From contig JAFKGQ010000004.1 in the NCBI GenBank assembly GCA_017307755.1, positions 558,001 to 622,000 of the forward strand: DNA of 64,000 nt, in the 5' to 3' direction. Below are positions 61,052-64,000 of the stretch, piece by piece. The notes under the pieces were generated by a model. That model ran no database searches. It saw only the letters and a list, made by a program, of their open reading frames with translations, and was not told where the DNA came from. How positions within the stretch are numbered: the first letter of the stretch is position 1; each line of letters starts with the position of its first letter. Both the position numbers and the translations under genes were made by a program. Origin of the DNA: Chitinophagaceae bacterium (lineage in GTDB: Bacteria > Bacteroidota > Bacteroidia > Chitinophagales > Chitinophagaceae).

Positions 61052-61699
61052 TTATACTCCCAGTTGACGAATAGCATCGACGAACGCCTCGCGGGGGATC
61101 ATTCTGGCTCCCAGGCTCTCCAGGTGTTCAGTATACACCTGACAATCGATGAGCCCGACCCCTTCATTGCGCAATTGCTCCACATAACAGATGAAGGCGA
61201 ATTTACTGGCATTGCTGTATTTACTGAACATGCTCTCCCCGAAAAATGCCCTGCCCAACCTGACACCATATAGACCGCCTACCAACTCTCCATTTAACCA
61301 GGCTTCCGCACTATGAACATAACCTTCCTTGTGCAGGCGGCCATAGGCTTCCTTTACGTCTTCGGTGATCCATGTGCCATCCTGTCCTCTACGAGGAATA
61401 GTTTTGCAACTGGCAATCACTTCATTGAAGGCCTTATTGGTAGTAAAAGTGAAGGTCCCCCGGCGGATGATCTGCCGCATGCTTTTGCTGACCTTTAAAT
61501 CTTCGGGGAAAAGTACAAATCGTGGGTCGGGGCTCCACCAGAGGATATGTCTGCCTTCATACCAGGGAAAGATACCATTGCGATATGCCAGTAGCAGCCG
61601 CTCAGTGGAAAGGTCCCCTCCGATGGCCAGCAAGCCGTCGGGCTCCGCCATCCCTACAGGAGGGAAGATCAAGTCCTGGTCTAATGCAAATAATGGCAT
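61052..61699 (-). CDS. aat: Leucyl/phenylalanyl-tRNA-protein transferase
   Basis: 215 residues, full length. Family blocks: FPPVGMAEPDGLLAIGGDLSTERLLLAYRNGIFPWYE, WWSPDPRFVLFPE, TWITEDVKEAYGRLHKEGYVHSAEAW, GGLYGVRLGRAFFGESMFS, and IDCQVYTEHLESLGA. It transfers Leu or Phe to the N-terminal Lys or Arg of proteins, marking them for ClpAP. It is directly downstream of clpS on the same strand with a 36-bp gap, so the writer and reader of the bacterial N-degron pathway are probably co-expressed. It ends at the bidirectional terminator. Confidence 0.97.
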   Translation of the reverse strand: MPLFALDQDLIFPPVGMAEPDGLLAIGGDLSTERLLLAYRNGIFPWYEGRHILWWSPDPRFVLFPEDLKVSKSMRQIIRRGTFTFTTNKAFNEVIASCKTIPRRGQDGTWITEDVKEAYGRLHKEGYVHSAEAWLNGELVGGLYGVRLGRAFFGESMFSKYSNASKFAFICYVEQLRNEGVGLIDCQVYTEHLESLGARMIPREAFVDAIRQLGV

Positions 61700-61735
61700 A
61701 GGTTCTGGGATGAGGTGCGGATAAGCCGGCGCCGG

Positions 61736-62047
61736 TCAGGTACCAGCGATCTCTTCGATGGTGGCGCCGATACCCCGCTCGGTAATCGCATCGCACTGGG
61801 GTTTCAACTCGTCATATGACCCCTGTTTGACCGCATACTTACCCTTGGTATGTATAATCATGGCGCATTGTTCGGCCTGTTCCAGAGAATGTCCGCATAC
61901 TTCCATCAGGGTCTGTATCACCCATTCGAACGTATTGACCTCATCATTCCAGACGATGAGGCTGAACGGGTCGTCTGGCGTGGTGAGCACCGCTATATCC
62001 TCGTCCTCATATTGGACTGGCCGGGGATCGTGCAATTGATGGGGCAT
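61736..62047 (-). CDS. clpS: ClpS adaptor of the Clp protease
   Basis: 103 residues, a normal ClpS. The N-degron pocket is in FSLIVWNDEVNTFEWVIQTLMEVCGHS: the N-D-x-x-N-T motif, with hydrophobic residues shaping the Leu/Phe/Trp/Tyr pocket. The H-T-K-G-K-Y-A-V segment (about residues 66-73) lies on the ClpA/C contact side. ClpS delivers N-degron proteins to the Clp protease. With aat after it, it forms a two-gene N-degron unit. A -7 box lies 17 bp before the ATG. Confidence 0.97.
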   Translation of the reverse strand: MPHQLHDPRPVQYEDEDIAVLTTPDDPFSLIVWNDEVNTFEWVIQTLMEVCGHSLEQAEQCAMIIHTKGKYAVKQGSYDELKPQCDAITERGIGATIEEIAGT

Positions 62048-62064
62048 GTGACTGTTCTTTTTTG

Positions 62065-62072
62065 CAAAGATA
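62065..62072 (-). promoter_or_regulatory. -7 element TATCTTTG for clpS-aat
   Basis: On the minus strand TATCTTTG fits TAnnTTTG; the ATG at 62047 is 17 bp downstream, implying a leader of about 10 nt. No -33 TTTG is seen. Confidence 0.45.
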
Positions 62073-62086
62073 AGAATTATCTGGAA

Positions 62087-62102
62087 GGGCCGTCAGGCCC
62101 GG
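62087..62102. repeat. Second copy of the CCGGGCC-TGAC-GGCCC palindrome
   Basis: Minus strand reads CCGGGCCTGACGGCCC then TTCC, just after the AsmA stop, and is identical over 16 nt to plus-strand bases at 58709. A GGGCC/GGCCC stem with a 4-nt loop; likely to end or stabilise the AsmA transcript. Confidence 0.5.
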
Positions 62103-62103
62103 G

Positions 62104-64000
62104 TTATTCAGACTTCTTCTTATTCAGCAATCCATTTAAAAGTCCCTTCCCGGCATCCTGCACTTTTTTCTTTGTGTCATCCAGGGTTTCGCCTTTTTTG
62201 TCTGTAGTATCCTTGCCTCCGAAGATCTGGTTTTTCAGGGCATTACCGGCATCCTTCAGCGCCTGTTGTCCTACGGCTTTGGCCGTATCCTTCAGTTGCT
62301 GTTTGGCGCTGTCCACCCTGGCTTTTACCAGGTCGGTAGCCTGCTGTTTAAGGCTATTGGTCGTACTGCTCAGGGCGCTTTTCAGATCCATCTTCAGGAC
62401 TGGACTGGTCAGCGTACCGCCCACTTTTACCGGGAGGGCCACCTGTTCATCGACTTTTACATTGACGCCTTTTGACGAAGCTTTTGCTACCAGGTCGTTA
62501 ACCGCGCTATTCGCTTGCCCGCCCAGCAGACTACGAGGCAGCTTCATAGCCACGTCATAGTCCAGCGACTGGTCAAATCCGTGAGAGCCGCCCACCTCCA
62601 TATCGATGTCCTTTACTTTTACGTGGAAAGGATCGACGATAACACGACCGTTCTTGAAAGCAAATGTTGTTTTTATATCCTTTACAGGTATATCTTTCAA
62701 TTGATCCAGGTGCAGGGTCTGTGCCAGCTTATCGGTAGGAGCGAAATCTTTTAGCGCCCCGTCTATTAATGACAGGCTGCCATTGCCGTTCAACGTGTTC
62801 ATGTCCGGCTTCATATCACCGCCCAGCACGCCGTCCACAGTCAGCCGGCTGCTGAATTTGCCCGCGATATATTTGCCGGCAGGCATCAGCTTTTGTACGG
62901 AATTGAAAGCATAGAAAGTCTTTTGTACATCCAGTTTCTGCAGATCGTAGGACATGGCGAACACGGGCGTCTTCTTACTTACTTTTGTGGAATACGCTCC
63001 GGTGAGGATCATCACCCCGTCCAGACCTTCTGCTTTGACGTTATCCAATTTTACCGTCTCGTCGGCAATCCGGAGATTGCCTGATACCTTGCTCAGGTCC
63101 AGGTTGCCATAATGGATCTTGTCGACGGCGGCGCGCAGCGTGAAATCGATGTTTGCCGGGACGGCGAAAGGCTCACTTGCGGCGGTGGTCCCCGGCTTGG
63201 CCGCGGTAGTATCTGTTTTTGTACCCGGAGTAGTACTTGTTCCCATCAGCTGATCCAGGTCCACCAGGTCCGCCTTCACATCCAGTGAGCCATCCAGGGC
63301 CTTGTGCTGAAGCATATAGGCCAGCAGGTTGTTCAACACCCCACTTGCCTGAAAATGAGTTTTCCCATATCCCCCTTTAAGGTCATTGAGGGTCACATTT
63401 CTGGGGTTGAAGGTCAGCAGGAGATTGTCCAGGCTCAGCGGGGTAGGGTAGGCTGTAGAGGCGTAGGAAAAACCAGTGAGTCCCAGCGTGCCGCTGGCGT
63501 CGAACTTGTCGTATTGTTGTTTTTGAATAGCGGAAAGGTTACCACGGGCATGCATATCTGCGTTGAGGAGCCCGGCCAGGTGCGTACCGCCATCCAGTTT
63601 TACAAACTGGGTGATTTTCGCCAGGTCCAGCCTTCCTTTGGCTGCCGCGTCGATGTATGGGTCGCTTACCGGCGTTTTTAATAACAACCGGAAGTCGAAG
63701 GGCGTCTCTTCCATTTCTATATGTCCCTGTGGTATATCCACCACCGTGTGATCGGTGATACCATCCGGGTTATCAGTCTTTACCACCAGGTTGATATTTT
63801 TTACAGGCCGTGGCAGGTCAGGGTATTGGAAGAAGCCGTTCTTTACTTCCAGGTCCACATGATAGGCCGGGATGTGTTTGCTGTCATACCTGCCTTTTAC
63901 AAAACCCGACAGGCTGGCCTGACCGCTGGTCTTGATACCCGCAAAATCTTTTGTATACATGGCCGGCACCAGGGAGAGTATGCTTTTGAAGTCAAGCGAG
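62104..64000 (-). CDS. AsmA-family protein, C-terminal part
   Basis: The frame is open to the window's right edge, so the N-terminus is missing; about 632 residues are present. They show AsmA C-terminal (AsmA_2/TamB-like) features: LDFKSILSLVPAMYTKDFAG near the left of the present part, FSYASTAYPTPLSLDNLLLTFNPRNVTLNDLKGGYG, LNADMHARGNLSAIQKQQ, LQKLDVQKTFYAFNSVQKLMPAGKYIAGKFSS, LNGNGSLSLIDGALKDF. The tail is a Lys/Ala/Asp-rich helix with repeats (QQATDLVKARVDSAKQQLKDTAKAVGQQAL) and ends KKKSE. AsmA-like proteins bridge the periplasm and move phospholipids to the outer membrane. The Lys-rich tail is usual in Bacteroidota members. Confidence 0.9.
   Translation of the reverse strand, partial: SLDFKSILSLVPAMYTKDFAGIKTSGQASLSGFVKGRYDSKHIPAYHVDLEVKNGFFQYPDLPRPVKNINLVVKTDNPDGITDHTVVDIPQGHIEMEETPFDFRLLLKTPVSDPYIDAAAKGRLDLAKITQFVKLDGGTHLAGLLNADMHARGNLSAIQKQQYDKFDASGTLGLTGFSYASTAYPTPLSLDNLLLTFNPRNVTLNDLKGGYGKTHFQASGVLNNLLAYMLQHKALDGSLDVKADLVDLDQLMGTSTTPGTKTDTTAAKPGTTAASEPFAVPANIDFTLRAAVDKIHYGNLDLSKVSGNLRIADETVKLDNVKAEGLDGVMILTGAYSTKVSKKTPVFAMSYDLQKLDVQKTFYAFNSVQKLMPAGKYIAGKFSSRLTVDGVLGGDMKPDMNTLNGNGSLSLIDGALKDFAPTDKLAQTLHLDQLKDIPVKDIKTTFAFKNGRVIVDPFHVKVKDIDMEVGGSHGFDQSLDYDVAMKLPRSLLGGQANSAVNDLVAKASSKGVNVKVDEQVALPVKVGGTLTSPVLKMDLKSALSSTTNSLKQQATDLVKARVDSAKQQLKDTAKAVGQQALKDAGNALKNQIFGGKDTTDKKGETLDDTKKKVQDAGKGLLNGLLNKKKSE

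Noticed and set aside
1..64000. CRISPR array, rRNA operon or insertion sequence
   Set aside because: No regularly spaced repeats, no rRNA sequence and no transposase gene were found; the only recombinase is the integrase at 33533.

Overview
This window looks like chromosomal DNA of a Bacteroidota bacterium, most likely in or near the Chitinophagaceae (the family level is inference). The evidence is SusC/SusD-type outer-membrane genes, many SPII lipoproteins ending in S/G-C, FecR/ECF-sigma/TonB-receptor regulons, a PUR/DUF3276 protein, LytTR two-component regulation, few Shine-Dalgarno sequences, and several promoters of the Bacteroidota type (TTTG ... TAnnTTTG). Most of the window has GC-rich codon use, so long antisense open frames are common; these were treated as shadows.

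Layout. 1-7349: the 3' part of a polysaccharide-utilisation locus (SusC end, SusD, a GH32/GH43-like five-bladed propeller enzyme, a GH172/DUF2961 enzyme, and a fusion of a glycosidase-like barrel with a SUMF1 domain), probably for a furanoside-containing glycan. 7346-10933 (minus): sensor kinase, LytTR regulator and a TlpA-like thioredoxin, convergent with the locus. 11287-28958: a very compact co-oriented run: an Oar-like TonB receptor, FecR anti-sigma, a FecA-type STN TonB receptor, two unassigned lipoproteins, four different two-domain fasciclin lipoproteins, and an IPT/TIG plus NHL-propeller lipoprotein. An ECF sigma gene follows at 29225. This run is the most unusual system here: a receptor operon with no SusD, in which fasciclin lipoproteins appear to fill the surface-partner role.

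29.8-35.1 kb: an AT-richer island next to a tRNA-Ser(UGA) gene, with an N-terminally incomplete GNAT, a DUF4105 membrane protein, a hypothetical protein, an AbiEii/DUF6922 toxin-antitoxin pair and a tyrosine integrase whose second catalytic Arg is replaced by Trp. A 25-nt imperfect direct repeat and several inverted repeats may be attachment-site remnants.

35.2-48.1 kb: core and cell-envelope genes: ABC exporter, PUR-family protein, glycosyltransferase 2, YfhO-type membrane protein, queuosine-precursor transporter, GNAT, PrsW protease, GT-C-like membrane protein, and a 955-residue metalloprotease-like/propeller/barrel protein. 48.2-52.0 kb (minus): a lipoprotein and a sigma-FecR-STN set in which the third gene is an STN-linker-small-barrel protein instead of a TonB receptor. 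52.2-56.0 kb: two divergent serine beta-lactamase-like hydrolases, one fused to a carboxypeptidase-regulatory domain. 56.0-64.0 kb: valS, two unlisted tiny membrane-protein genes, an exonuclease/GIY-YIG fusion, the N-degron pair aat and clpS, and the C-terminal part of an AsmA-family protein that runs off the right edge.
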